A stretch of 64,000 nt of DNA from Desulfitobacterium hafniense DCB-2 (GTDB lineage: Bacteria; Bacillota; Desulfitobacteriia; Desulfitobacteriales; Desulfitobacteriaceae), in assembly GCF_000021925.1 (NCBI RefSeq), contig NC_011830.1, positions 4,995,001 to 5,059,000 of the forward strand. Direction: 5' to 3'. Within the stretch, counting starts at the first letter, position 1. The number at the start of each line of letters is the position of its first letter. Position numbers and translations under genes: made by a program. Below the pieces are notes generated by a model. That model was not told where the DNA came from and searched no databases. It was given only the letters and a program-made list of their open reading frames with translations. This document shows positions 32,541 through 42,048 of this stretch, one piece after another.

Positions 32541-33422
32541 ATGGCCGAGCGCTTAAACCGAATCAACGATTACCTGTTTAAATACATCTTTGGTCGCCAA
32601 GAGAACAAGGACATTCTGCTGAGCTTCCTGAACGCTGTCCTCTCTCCCGCCGGTGAAGATGAGTTGACCGACATCACCTTATCGGATCGGGAATTGGACC
32701 CCGAACATCTCAAAGATAAGATGTCCAGGCTGGATATCCTAGGCGTTGCCAACGATGGCAGCCTCATCAATATCGAAGTACAAATCGCCAGCGAAAAGAA
32801 TATAGATAAAAGAACACTGTACTACTGGGCCAAGATCTATCAAAGCCAGCTTCAAAGCGGCATGCTTTATAAGGACCTTGCCCGCACAGTCACAGTCAAT
32901 GTGCTGAACTTCAGCTTTCTTCCTGATGCTCAACGCTACCATAGCATGTTCTCATTGTACGAAGCCCATTCCGGTCTAAGGCTGAATCGCGATTTGGAAA
33001 TTCATTTTCTTGAGCTGGAGAAATGGAAAGCCCTGAGTACTAAACCGCGGACTCGCCTGGATAAATGGTTAATGTATCTCTCAAATACAGATCCTAAAGA
33101 ATTGGAGGAAATCGCCATGAGTGAACCAGCCATCGGTAAAGCCTTGACAGTTGAAGAAATCTTCTTGAAGAATGATAAGGAACGGTATCTCTATGAAATG
33201 CGGGAAAAGGGCATCAGGGATCATCTGTCGGCTATGGATAATGCTAAAACTGAAGGAATAGAACAAGGACTGGCACAGGGGATAGCACAGGGAATAGAAC
33301 GTGGCAAAACCGAAATAGCCTTATCCATGCTGAAAAAAGGTTTGTCTCTTAATATGATCGCCGAGATCACGGATTTGCCTATTGAGCAAATTGAAGAAAT
33401 CAGACATCGCCAACTAAGCTAG
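32541..33422 (+). CDS. Rpn-family PD-(D/E)XK nuclease/transposase-like protein
   Basis: 293 residues of the Rpn/PDDEXK_2 family (once annotated as transposase). The opening DYLFKYIFG is typical, and the nuclease core is RLDILGVANDGSLINIEVQ with the D and ExQ catalytic residues. The tail has a Gly-Gln/Glu repeat (GIEQGLAQGIAQGIERG) before a short helical domain with LSMLKKGLSLNMIAEIT, as in relatives. Known members are recombination-promoting DNases acting on host or incoming DNA. ATG with GGAGGGG six bases upstream. Signs of phase-like repetition in the tail are limited to about three units. Confidence 0.87.
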   Translation: MAERLNRINDYLFKYIFGRQENKDILLSFLNAVLSPAGEDELTDITLSDRELDPEHLKDKMSRLDILGVANDGSLINIEVQIASEKNIDKRTLYYWAKIYQSQLQSGMLYKDLARTVTVNVLNFSFLPDAQRYHSMFSLYEAHSGLRLNRDLEIHFLELEKWKALSTKPRTRLDKWLMYLSNTDPKELEEIAMSEPAIGKALTVEEIFLKNDKERYLYEMREKGIRDHLSAMDNAKTEGIEQGLAQGIAQGIERGKTEIALSMLKKGLSLNMIAEITDLPIEQIEEIRHRQLS

Positions 33423-33432
33423 AAGGATGGCA

Positions 33433-33478
33433 AAAGACTCCCCTATGCAGTTTCCTCAAACTGCACGGAGGAGCCTTT
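33433..33478. terminator. Terminator between the Rpn gene and smpB
   Basis: AAAGaCTCC..TGCAGTTT pairs with AAACTGCA..GGAGcCTTT around CCTC, with T runs on both sides; shared by two convergent genes. Confidence 0.75.
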
Positions 33479-33488
33479 CTTTATCAGC

Positions 33489-33959
33489 TCAATATCCTTT
33501 GCCCTGATCCCGGAAGTGCCGTTCAATCTCACGTTTAGCATCCCGCTCGGCAATATCCTGGCGTTTATCGTAGTTCTTTTTCCCCCGGCAGACCCCGAGT
33601 TCGATCTTAGCCAGGCCACGCTTAAGATAAATCTTGGTGGGAATCAGGGTCAGGCCCTGTTGCTGCACTTTCCCGACCAGCTTGATGATCTCGGAGCGGT
33701 TAAGGAGGAGTTTGCGCTTGCGCAGGGGATCATGATTAAAACGGTTCCCCTGCTCATAGGGGCTGATGTGCAGCTGATAAAGCCAGACTTCACCGTTTTC
33801 GATCCGGGCATAGCTGTCCTTGAGATTGACACGCCCGTTGCGAATGGATTTGATCTCGGTTCCGGTGAGGATAACTCCAGCTTCCAGCTTCTCTTCCACA
33901 AAATAATCATGATAGGCTTTTCGATTGTCAGAGATGACTTTTATCCCTTCAGATGCCAC
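33489..33959 (-). CDS. smpB: SsrA-binding protein SmpB
   Basis: 156 residues. Binds tmRNA and brings it to stalled ribosomes for trans-translation. Motifs: NRKAYHDYFVEEKLEAGVIL at the start, GTEIKSIRNGRVNLKDSY, LYQLHISPYE, and the basic C-terminal tail (GKKNYDKRQDI). Start is GTG with AGGAGGAG seven bases upstream. The tmRNA gene itself is not seen in this window, and rnr, a common neighbour, is absent too. Confidence 0.96.
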   Translation of the reverse strand: MASEGIKVISDNRKAYHDYFVEEKLEAGVILTGTEIKSIRNGRVNLKDSYARIENGEVWLYQLHISPYEQGNRFNHDPLRKRKLLLNRSEIIKLVGKVQQQGLTLIPTKIYLKRGLAKIELGVCRGKKNYDKRQDIAERDAKREIERHFRDQGKGY

Positions 33960-34109
33960 AAAGCTCCTCCTCTCTATGAGTTATCACGTACAGTGTAAAC
34001 TTTCAGATCCTCAGTATAACATAGACTTTCGCCTTTTTCCAGCAGAGGCCGCCGTCCAGCCCAGTCGCTCTTCCCCCACAGCCTTCCTGCCCGGCTCAGT
34101 GCAAAAAAG

Positions 34110-34135
34110 AAGCAGGGGAACTTACTCCCCTGCTT
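34110..34135 (-). terminator. Terminator after hppA
   Basis: AAGCAGGGGA / CTCCCCTGCTT stem followed by CTTTTTTGC on the minus strand. Confidence 0.8.
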
Positions 34136-34151
34136 CCCAGCCTAAGTCGTT

Positions 34152-36173
34152 TTAAATTAAGAGCGGCGCGATAATCAGAGAAATCGTACCCATAACCTTA
34201 ATCAAGGCGTTTAAGGACGGACCGGCCGTATCCTTGAAGGGGTCCCCTACAGTGTCCCCGATGACAGCTGCAGCATGGGTGGGGGTTCCTTTACCGCCGA
34301 GATTTCCGGCTTCAACATACTTCTTGGCATTGTCCCAGGCTCCACCGGCGTTAGCCATGAAGATGGCCATGAGCAATCCGGAAACTGTTCCACCGGCCAG
34401 CATTCCACCTAAAGCATCCTTACCGAGTAAAAATCCTACCAGGATCGGAGAGCCGATGGCTAAGAGTCCAGGAACAATCATTTGACGAATAGCAGCTTTA
34501 GTGGAGATATCCACGCAAGCACGATAATCCGGTTTAGCCTTTCCTTCCATAAGACCAGGAATCTCACGGAATTGACGGCGGACCTCACCAATCATTTCGA
34601 AAGCAGCTTTACCTACAGCTTCCATAGCAAAAGCAGAGAAGAGGAAGGGCAGCGCAGCTCCGATGAAGAGACCGATAATCGTGGTGGGTACCAGGATGTC
34701 GATTCGATCCAGATGAGCAAGCTCAGAGTAAGCATTAAAGAGAGCTAAAGCTGTCAAGGCCGCGGAACCGATGGCAAATCCTTTCGCCACCGCAGCAGTG
34801 GTGTTCCCTACAGAGTCCAGTTTATCCGTGGTCTTGCGGACACTGGGATCCAGATCAGCCATCTCTGCGATACCGCCGGCATTATCGGCAACAGGTCCAA
34901 AGGAGTCGATGGCTACAACCATACCGGCCGTAGAAAGCATGGCCATAGCAGCCATAGCAATACCAAAGATACCGGCTGCTGCAAAAGAAACATAAGTAGC
35001 AACACAGATCACGACAACAGGAAGAGCGGTACTCTTCATTCCGGTAGCCAGACCTTGAATAATATTGGTGGCGGCACCGGTCTCAGAAGCTTTGGCAATA
35101 GCTTGGGCAGGAGCCTTCTGATTCGAAGTATAGTACTCGGTCAATAAACCGATCAGAATATTCACAACCAATCCACAGACAATAGCAATAAATATATTGT
35201 TAGCAGTCAGCGTTAAGCTTTCACTGACATGGACAGGTTCAGTGATCATCAATTGGACGATGGCGTAGGAAGCAATGGCCGTTAGAAGGTTAGTTCCCCA
35301 TAAGCCTTTGTTTAAAGCCGTTTGAGGGTTGGCATTTTCCCCGGTGCGCACGAAAAAGCTGGCGATAATCGAAGAAAGTATTCCCGCGATACCGATCATC
35401 AGCGGCAGCATAAGTCCGGAAACTCCCCCTCCTAGGGATTTGAAAGCCACAGCGCCAATCAGCATCGCCGCAATGGTGGTAGCAGCATAAGATTCAAACA
35501 GGTCGGCGCCCATCCCGGCGGTATCACCCACATTATCCCCGACATTATCGGCGATCACAGCAGGGTTACGGGGATCATCTTCAGGAATGCCGGCTTCGAC
35601 TTTACCTACCAGGTCCGCACCCACGTCGGCTGCTTTGGTATAGATACCACCGCCGACACGAGCAAACAAGGCAATGGCACTGGCACCAAAGGCGAAGGAG
35701 TTAATGGTCTCCGCATCCTGGAACCATAGGAAAAGAGCGGCAACCCCAATGAGACCTAAGCCGTTAACAGAAAGACCCATAACCGCCCCGGCGCGGAAGG
35801 ACACGCCCAAAGCCTTGTTCAGGCTGGTCCGGGCAGCTTCCGTGGTCCGGGCATTAGCCCGGGTGGTAATTCCCATGCCCACATAACCGGCCACAGCGGA
35901 AAGCAGCGCTCCCACCAGGAAAGATACAGCCGTTTGCCAGCCTTTTAAAAAAGTTAGAATAAGAAAGATTATGATTACAAAGGGAATCAGTGTTTTGTAC
36001 TGACGGTTGAGGAATGCCATGGCACCCTCTTGAATCGCGAGAGAAATCTCCTGCATCCGAGCATTTCCCGGGCTTTCTTTTAAAACGCTACTTGCGAAAT
36101 AGAAGGCAAATGCCAGCCCGACTAGACCTGCTAGGACAGCCCATATAGGCGTTGAAGCAAAATCCATTGTCAA
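34152..36173 (-). CDS. hppA: Membrane-bound proton/sodium-translocating pyrophosphatase
   Basis: 673 residues with about 16 membrane helices. Hydrolyses pyrophosphate to pump ions. The substrate-binding signature DVGADLVGKVEAGIPEDDPR and the DNVGDNVGD motif are present, as is the second acidic cluster (DTVGDPFKDTAGPS) near the end. The K+ selectivity position reads GNTTAA; Ala here marks the K+-dependent subfamily. Whether it pumps H+ or Na+ cannot be decided by eye. Monocistronic; a plausible promoter with TAATAT lies about 35 bases upstream. Confidence 0.95.
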   Translation of the reverse strand: MTMDFASTPIWAVLAGLVGLAFAFYFASSVLKESPGNARMQEISLAIQEGAMAFLNRQYKTLIPFVIIIFLILTFLKGWQTAVSFLVGALLSAVAGYVGMGITTRANARTTEAARTSLNKALGVSFRAGAVMGLSVNGLGLIGVAALFLWFQDAETINSFAFGASAIALFARVGGGIYTKAADVGADLVGKVEAGIPEDDPRNPAVIADNVGDNVGDTAGMGADLFESYAATTIAAMLIGAVAFKSLGGGVSGLMLPLMIGIAGILSSIIASFFVRTGENANPQTALNKGLWGTNLLTAIASYAIVQLMITEPVHVSESLTLTANNIFIAIVCGLVVNILIGLLTEYYTSNQKAPAQAIAKASETGAATNIIQGLATGMKSTALPVVVICVATYVSFAAAGIFGIAMAAMAMLSTAGMVVAIDSFGPVADNAGGIAEMADLDPSVRKTTDKLDSVGNTTAAVAKGFAIGSAALTALALFNAYSELAHLDRIDILVPTTIIGLFIGAALPFLFSAFAMEAVGKAAFEMIGEVRRQFREIPGLMEGKAKPDYRACVDISTKAAIRQMIVPGLLAIGSPILVGFLLGKDALGGMLAGGTVSGLLMAIFMANAGGAWDNAKKYVEAGNLGGKGTPTHAAAVIGDTVGDPFKDTAGPSLNALIKVMGTISLIIAPLLI

Positions 36174-36390
36174 AAAACCCCCCTAAATAATGAAAATTTT
36201 TATATTATGTAATGAGCCAGGTGTCCCCCAAATACTAATTCAGTTTCCGTTTGGCGCCATTAAAATTACAACTTGGGATTGTTCATTATTGATTTTGGTA
36301 AGGTAATGGATATTTTTTTTAAAGGATTATCTTTCTGCGATGATCTTCTATTTCTACGGAAGCTGAATAAAGGGAGCAGGGGACCTGGCC

Positions 36391-36615
36391 TTATTTCATG
36401 AGCCAGGCTACCCCCAGAGAACTCAGCAAAAATATTGCAGCTGAAGCTATGCTAACTTTTTGAAAGACAGCGTCCAAGCCCTTCTTTTTCCCAAAGAAGG
36501 ATTCGCTGGCACCACCAATAGCTCCCAAACCTGCACTCACACCGGATTGAAGTAAAACCGTTGCGATCAGGCCTAAGGAGCTAAGAACTAATATTACGGT
36601 TAGAAAAATCACCAT
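36391..36615 (-). CDS. secG: Protein translocase subunit SecG
   Basis: 74 residues with two membrane helices and the conserved middle GLGAIGGASESFFGKKKG. Part of the SecYEG channel. It follows eno in the usual order of Firmicutes, about 200 bases downstream, with GAGGTG before the ATG. A hairpin in the gap may separate its expression from the glycolytic operon. Confidence 0.95.
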   Translation of the reverse strand: MVIFLTVILVLSSLGLIATVLLQSGVSAGLGAIGGASESFFGKKKGLDAVFQKVSIASAAIFLLSSLGVAWLMK

Positions 36616-36680
36616 ACCTATTCACCTCCTCAATCTATTGAAAACCAATCGGAAGCAATCGCCTGCCTATACCAGGTAAA

Positions 36681-36726
36681 CCGCCACTTCTCCCCTGTTT
36701 TAAGACACAGAGAGGGTGTGGCGGTC
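36681..36726. terminator. Hairpin between eno and secG
   Basis: ACCGCCAC pairs with GTGGCGGT, with further pairing of CTC/GAG inside. On the minus strand it ends in TTTACC, a weak U tract; it may be a partial terminator or attenuator. Confidence 0.5.
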
Positions 36727-36816
36727 ATTCCCTATGGTTTTAGCCAGTACCGCTATTTTAGCATAAAAATTTGACAAATGGCAATAGTCTATACCCTAGC
36801 TGTCAATATATGGCCT

Positions 36817-38094
36817 TTAACGGCCCAGAGCCTCATGGCCCGGGTAAACTCCGGTTTCCCCCAGCTCTTCCTCGATGCGGAGAAGCTCGTTATATTTTGC
36901 TACCCGTTCTGTCCGGGCGGGAGCTCCTGTTTTAATCTGTCCCGCATTCACAGCGACAGCTACATGAGCCATGGTCACATCCTCGGTCTCCCCGGAACGA
37001 TGGGAGATGACCGTTGTGTAACCGGCACGTTTGGCCATCTCAATGGCATCCAGCGTTTCGGTTAGGGTTCCGATCTGATTGAGTTTAATTAAAATCGAAT
37101 TGGCGCATTTTTCTTTGATGCCCCTGGCCAAGCGGGCGGGATTGGTGACAAACAGATCATCCCCGACCAGCTGAATCTTGCTTCCCAGTTTCTCGGTAAG
37201 CTTTTTCCATCCTTCCCAGTCTTCTTCGGACAAACCATCCTCGATGGAAACGATGGGGTACTTTTCAACCAGCTCTTCGTAGTAGGCAATCATTTCATCC
37301 GCCGTCTTGGTCAGGCCTTCTCCTTCAAGATGATACTTGCCATCACGATAAAGCTCCGTAGCCGCTACATCCAAGGCCAGAGCGATATCTTTGCCAGGTG
37401 TGTAGCCGGCACGCTGGATAGCGTCCATAATAGCCAGGAGGGCATCGGCATTGGATTCCAGGCTGGGAGCAAACCCGCCCTCATCCCCAATGGCAGTAGC
37501 CAGTGACTTTTCCTTAAGAACAGCTTTCAGACTATGATACACTTCGGTTCCCATTTGCAGAGCTTCGGCAAAGCTCTTGGCACCGACAGGCATGATCATA
37601 AACTCTTGAATATCCACATTATTATCGGCATGCTGACCACCGTTGAGGATGTTCATCATGGGGACGGGGAGTTCTTTGGCATTAACCCCGCCCAAGTATT
37701 GATAAAGAGGAAGCCCGACGCATTCCGCAGCCGCTTTGGCATTCGCCAGAGAAACCCCCAGAATAGCATTGGCTCCCAGCTTGCCCTTGTTTTCAGTGCC
37801 ATCCAGAGCAATCAGCTCCCGATCGATAGCCGGCTGGTCAAAGGGGTTTAATCCTTCCAATTCCGGAGCAATCACCTCATTGACATTCGCTACGGCTTGA
37901 AGAACGCCTTTACCCAGAAAACGGCCTTTATCCCCATCTCTCAGTTCAACGGCCTCAAAAGCACCTGTGGAAGCACCGGAAGGAACAGCCGCCCGGCCCA
38001 TGGAACCGTCCTCCAAAAGAACTTCCACCTCAACGGTAGGATTGCCGCGGGAATCCAAAATCTCCCGTCCATAAATCTCTTCGATATAACTCAT
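36817..38094 (-). CDS. eno: Enolase
   Basis: 425 residues. Converts 2-phosphoglycerate to phosphoenolpyruvate. Motifs: ILDSRGNPTVEVEV at the start, GDEGGFAP with catalytic Glu, SIEDGLSEEDW, LVGDDLFVTN, and the SHRSGETED loop. Last enzyme of the pgk-tpiA-gpmI-eno operon, 23 bases after gpmI, with AGGAGGT before the ATG. Confidence 0.97.
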   Translation of the reverse strand: MSYIEEIYGREILDSRGNPTVEVEVLLEDGSMGRAAVPSGASTGAFEAVELRDGDKGRFLGKGVLQAVANVNEVIAPELEGLNPFDQPAIDRELIALDGTENKGKLGANAILGVSLANAKAAAECVGLPLYQYLGGVNAKELPVPMMNILNGGQHADNNVDIQEFMIMPVGAKSFAEALQMGTEVYHSLKAVLKEKSLATAIGDEGGFAPSLESNADALLAIMDAIQRAGYTPGKDIALALDVAATELYRDGKYHLEGEGLTKTADEMIAYYEELVEKYPIVSIEDGLSEEDWEGWKKLTEKLGSKIQLVGDDLFVTNPARLARGIKEKCANSILIKLNQIGTLTETLDAIEMAKRAGYTTVISHRSGETEDVTMAHVAVAVNAGQIKTGAPARTERVAKYNELLRIEEELGETGVYPGHEALGR

Positions 38095-38117
38095 AGGGTT
38101 TACCTCCTAAATAGTAT

Positions 38118-39653
38118 TCAACAAATCAAGGACTTTCCAGTCATCTCCTGGGGCTGCGGAATCTCCAGCAGCCGGAGCATGGTCGGCGCCACATCCCGCA
38201 GGGCCCCGCCTTCCCGCAGGGTTTTACCCTTAAGCTGATCATTAACCAGGATCAAGGGCACCGGATTGGTGGTATGGGCCGTTAAGGGCTGGCCGGTTTG
38301 CAGGTCCACTTTTGCTTCCGCATTGCCATGATCGGCGGTTATAATGACGGTTCCCTGGCGCTCTAAAACCTGGGGAACGATTTGCCCGATACACTGATCC
38401 ACCGCTGCGATGGCTTTGACCGTAGCCTCAAACTCTCCTGTATGACCCACCATATCCGCGTTGGCAAAGTTCAGAATGATCACCTCATCCTCTTCTCTTT
38501 CCAGACGCTTTAAGAGCTCCTCGGTAATTCCATAAGCACTCATTTCCGGCAACAGATTATAGGTAGGGACTTGAGGAGAAGGAATAAGACAGCGGGTTTC
38601 CCCAGGACAAGGCTCCTCTACTCCACCATTAAAAAAGAAGGTGACATGGGCGTATTTTTCTGTCTCAGCGATGCGCAGCTGCTTTTTCTGATGTTTGGCC
38701 AGAACCTCCCCCAAGGTATTGTCTAAGTTCTGAGCCGGAAAAGCCACGGCCGCCCCTTTCAGCTTATCGTCATATTCGGTCATACACACATAATGGAGTT
38801 GCAAAGGTCTTCCCCGGTCAAAGCCGGTAAATTCTTCATCCAAGAGAGCATAAGAGATCTCCCGGGCCCGATCGGAGCGGAAATTGAAGAAAATAAAACT
38901 GTCACCGTCCCGAAGGGGTCCCACAGCCTCCCCTGCCGAGTCGACAATGACTGTAGGTGCCACAAACTCATCCGTGACCCTGACATCATAGGATTGTTCA
39001 ATGGCTGCCAAAGAATTAGGCGCTTTCAGACCTTCCCCATTCACTAAAGCCCGGTAACCCTTTTCCACCCGTTCCCAACGTTTATCCCGATCCATCATAT
39101 AATAACGGCCGCTGACGGTGGCCACCTGGCCAAGGCCTAATTCCCGGCATTTGCTATTAAGTTGGGTCATGAACCCTTTGGCACTTTGGGGCAGCACATC
39201 CCGGCCGTCCAACAAGGCATGGATGAATACCTTTTTAACCCCCATGGTTTTGGCCATAGCCAGGAGGGCGAAAAGATGTTCACTATGGGAGTGAACCCCT
39301 CCATCGGAGAGCAGCCCCATCAGATGCAGAGCATTGGGCCCATCCTTGACCCGTTCCATGGCTTCCTGCAAAACCGTATTCCGGGCAAACTCACCGGTCC
39401 TTATGGCTTGGGAAATCCGGGTGAATTCCTGATAGACCACCCGGCCTGCCCCAATATTCAAATGCCCCACTTCCGAGTTCCCCATTTGGCCTGGGGGCAA
39501 TCCCACTTCCTCCCCGGAAGCAACGATCAGGGTATGGGGATACTCCTCAAGCAGTCTGTCGAAATGGGGCTTGGGGGCCTTAGCCACAGCATTGCCTGCG
39601 CTCTGGGGATTATAACCCCATCCGTCCAGAATCATCAAGAGCAGAGGCTTCAT
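38118..39653 (-). CDS. gpmI: 2,3-bisphosphoglycerate-independent phosphoglycerate mutase
   Basis: 511 residues, the Mn-dependent alkaline-phosphatase-fold mutase. The nucleophile serine is in GNSEVGHLNIGAGR; metal-binding segments are ILDGWG, HALLDGRD, NFANADMVGHTGE and TADHGNAE. Its start overlaps the tpiA stop by four bases, so translation is coupled. Confidence 0.97.
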   Translation of the reverse strand: MKPLLLMILDGWGYNPQSAGNAVAKAPKPHFDRLLEEYPHTLIVASGEEVGLPPGQMGNSEVGHLNIGAGRVVYQEFTRISQAIRTGEFARNTVLQEAMERVKDGPNALHLMGLLSDGGVHSHSEHLFALLAMAKTMGVKKVFIHALLDGRDVLPQSAKGFMTQLNSKCRELGLGQVATVSGRYYMMDRDKRWERVEKGYRALVNGEGLKAPNSLAAIEQSYDVRVTDEFVAPTVIVDSAGEAVGPLRDGDSFIFFNFRSDRAREISYALLDEEFTGFDRGRPLQLHYVCMTEYDDKLKGAAVAFPAQNLDNTLGEVLAKHQKKQLRIAETEKYAHVTFFFNGGVEEPCPGETRCLIPSPQVPTYNLLPEMSAYGITEELLKRLEREEDEVIILNFANADMVGHTGEFEATVKAIAAVDQCIGQIVPQVLERQGTVIITADHGNAEAKVDLQTGQPLTAHTTNPVPLILVNDQLKGKTLREGGALRDVAPTMLRLLEIPQPQEMTGKSLIC

Positions 39654-40417
39654 AGAACAGCCACCGCATTCTGAACCAATTGGGCAAATCCTTCGGCTTC
39701 CAGGCTGGCCCCGCCCACCAGAGCGCCGTCCACATCCGGCTGACTCATGAGCTCACCAATATTGTCCGCCTTAACACTGCCGCCATAGAGGATATTGACC
39801 TCATCGGCAACCACACCGGCAATTCCGGCTAAAGTAGAGCGAATCATGGCGCACATCTCCTGGGCATCTTCACTGGAGGCTGTCTTACCCGTGCCGATAG
39901 CCCAAATAGGTTCGTAGGCAATGACCACCCGTTTCAAATCATCTGGGGCAAGATCCGTCAGATCCTTTTCCACCTGGCCGCGCACGATTGCAAAGGCCTT
40001 GCCTTCTTCCCGGTTGGCTAAGTTTTCACCCACACAGAGAATGGGGGTGAGCCCTGCCTTAAGGGCCGCCTTCACCTTTTTGGCAATCTCCTCATCCGTT
40101 TCACGGAGAATTTCCCGGCGCTCCGAATGTCCGAGGATGACATAGGTGCAGGCAACATCCACCAGCATCGCCGCAGAGATCTCTCCCGTATAAGCCCCAT
40201 CGGGGGCATAAAACATATCCTGAGCCCCAATATGAATGACGCTCTCCTCCAGCTCATTCTTGAGAACATTTAAGGCTGTAAAGGGCGCACACACGACAAC
40301 ATCGATTGCAGTGACTTCGCCAAGCACTCCTAAGAGCTTTACCGCATATTCCTGAGTCTCCCGGAGACTTTTATTCATCTTCCAATTTCCAGCGATAATA
40401 GGATGTCGTTTGGCCAT
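39650..40417 (-). CDS. tpiA: Triosephosphate isomerase
   Basis: 255-residue TIM barrel. NWKMN with the catalytic Lys near the start, His in ILGHSERR, Glu in YEPIWAIGTG, and YGGSVK at the phosphate site. The ATG before AKRHPIIAGNWKMN has GAAAGGAG upstream; the six extra upstream codons are not used. Third position in the operon after pgk. Confidence 0.97.
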   Translation of the reverse strand: MAKRHPIIAGNWKMNKSLRETQEYAVKLLGVLGEVTAIDVVVCAPFTALNVLKNELEESVIHIGAQDMFYAPDGAYTGEISAAMLVDVACTYVILGHSERREILRETDEEIAKKVKAALKAGLTPILCVGENLANREEGKAFAIVRGQVEKDLTDLAPDDLKRVVIAYEPIWAIGTGKTASSEDAQEMCAMIRSTLAGIAGVVADEVNILYGGSVKADNIGELMSQPDVDGALVGGASLEAEGFAQLVQNAVAVL

Positions 40418-40447
40418 GAAATGAGCTCCTTTCAAGATGGGATAAGT

Positions 40448-41635
40448 TTAGATGTTTTGTAGTGCCGCTATACCGGGCAGGGTCTTGCCTTCCAGGAGCT
40501 TCAGGGAAGCCCCCCCTCCTGTGGAGATATGGCTCATTTGCTCCCCTACACCCATTTTTTCTACGGCGGCCACGGAATCTCCACCGCCGACAATGGTCAG
40601 ACCCGGACATAAGGCCACAGCCTGAGCAACTTTCTCCGTCCCCTTGGCAAATTGTTCCATTTCAAAGACACCCATGGGGCCGTTCCAGACGATAGTCCGG
40701 GCCTTTTGTATTCTTGCACTGAACAGTCCGGCACTTTCCGGTCCGATATCCAAAGCCATTTCGTCCTCGGCGATCTCCCGGACAGGGGTGACCCGATAGG
40801 GGGCATCGGCTTTAAATTCTTTGGCCGCAACCACATCCTGGGGCAAAAGAATGTCCACCTGGAGTTCCCGCCCTTGCTCAAGAATCTCCTGAGCCAGGGA
40901 TAATTTATCTCCTTCCACCAGGGACTTACCCAGAGAATAGCCCTGGGCTTTCAGGAAGGTATTGGCCATGCCGCCGCCAATGATCAAAGCGTCCACTTTA
41001 TGGAGCAGGTTCTCAATGACCCCGATTTTGTCACTGACCTTGGCTCCGCCAATGATGGCCACAAAAGGCCGCTCCGGATTCTCCAGAGCCTTGCCCATAC
41101 TTTCAATTTCCTTTTGGAGGAGAAAGCCGGCCACCCCGGGAAGATGATGAGCGATTCCTTCTGTGGAAGCATGAGCCCGGTGGGCTGTACCGAAAGCATC
41201 GTTAACATACACTTCAGCTAAGCGGGCTAATTGCTTGACAAACTCCGGTTCATTCTTTTCTTCCTCGGCATGATAACGGACATTTTCTAGAAGAAGGACT
41301 TCACCTTCCTGCAGCTGAGCTGCTGCTTTCTCTACCTCCGGACCGATACAATCGGTCGCCATGGCCACCGGTCGCTTGAGCAATTCACCAAGACGTTTGG
41401 CCACCGGAGCCAGGGAATAGTTCGGATCCGGTTTTCCCTTGGGACGTCCCAAATGGGAAGCGAGGATAATTTTAGCCCCTTCGTCAATCAGATAGTGAAT
41501 GGTAGGCAGAGCCGCCCGAATCCTCGTGTCGTTGGTAATATTGCCATGGTCATCCATAGGTACGTTAAAATCAACCCGCACAAAAACACGTTTTCCTTGT
41601 ACCGCAATGTCTTTAAGCCCTTTCTTATTCATCAT
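40448..41635 (-). CDS. pgk: Phosphoglycerate kinase
   Basis: 395 residues. RVDFNVPMDD at the start, LASHLGRPKG, FGTAHRAHAS, the GGAKVSDKI hinge segment, and GGGDSVAAVEK at the nucleotide site. First gene of the glycolytic operon here; the gap and cggR genes that usually precede it in Firmicutes are missing, and rpoN lies upstream instead. Start is one of two adjacent ATGs behind AAAGGAG. Confidence 0.97.
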   Translation of the reverse strand: MMNKKGLKDIAVQGKRVFVRVDFNVPMDDHGNITNDTRIRAALPTIHYLIDEGAKIILASHLGRPKGKPDPNYSLAPVAKRLGELLKRPVAMATDCIGPEVEKAAAQLQEGEVLLLENVRYHAEEEKNEPEFVKQLARLAEVYVNDAFGTAHRAHASTEGIAHHLPGVAGFLLQKEIESMGKALENPERPFVAIIGGAKVSDKIGVIENLLHKVDALIIGGGMANTFLKAQGYSLGKSLVEGDKLSLAQEILEQGRELQVDILLPQDVVAAKEFKADAPYRVTPVREIAEDEMALDIGPESAGLFSARIQKARTIVWNGPMGVFEMEQFAKGTEKVAQAVALCPGLTIVGGGDSVAAVEKMGVGEQMSHISTGGGASLKLLEGKTLPGIAALQNI

Positions 41636-42048
41636 TAAGTATTTTCTCCTTTCCTCTTTCGCTTAATCGTTTTTAAACTATATCTTTTCTTTAAACTTGC
41701 TATTTATGTCTATATGTATGCCAACAGCAATTTCATATCAATTCAACCTGTCTAAGTTTAGCACTTTCTATCATCTTAGTATACCGCTCCAAGGAAAATT
41801 CTACTCTTAAGACCAAGCCCATCATAACCTGGGCAATATTAAAGAAAACCCGGCTTCGCCGTGCCTTAAACCCATGCTCTCAAATGAGGCGAAGTCGTTG
41901 GTTGCACTTATGCTTAGAAAGTATACAGCGCAAGCTTATACTTTCTGGCAGTGTAACAAAAGAGTTACTGTTATTATTCAGCACCCTTTTCTAAAATTCC
42001 TTCCTTATCCCTGCCCATCCGCACCAATCTGCGGCTGCTCGCCAGCGG
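41636..42048 (-). other. Long intergenic region between rpoN and pgk
   Basis: 413 bases with no gene. It holds a 10-bp stem hairpin AGAAAGTATA / TATACTTTCT (41916-41946) without a T run, short AT-rich stretches with TATACT-like -10 sequences on the minus strand that could start pgk transcription, and no recognisable gap or cggR remnant and no CggR operator. Confidence 0.5.

Noticed and set aside
33960..34150. Possible tmRNA gene next to smpB
   Set aside because: No tRNA-like ends or tag-coding frame seen in this short gap.
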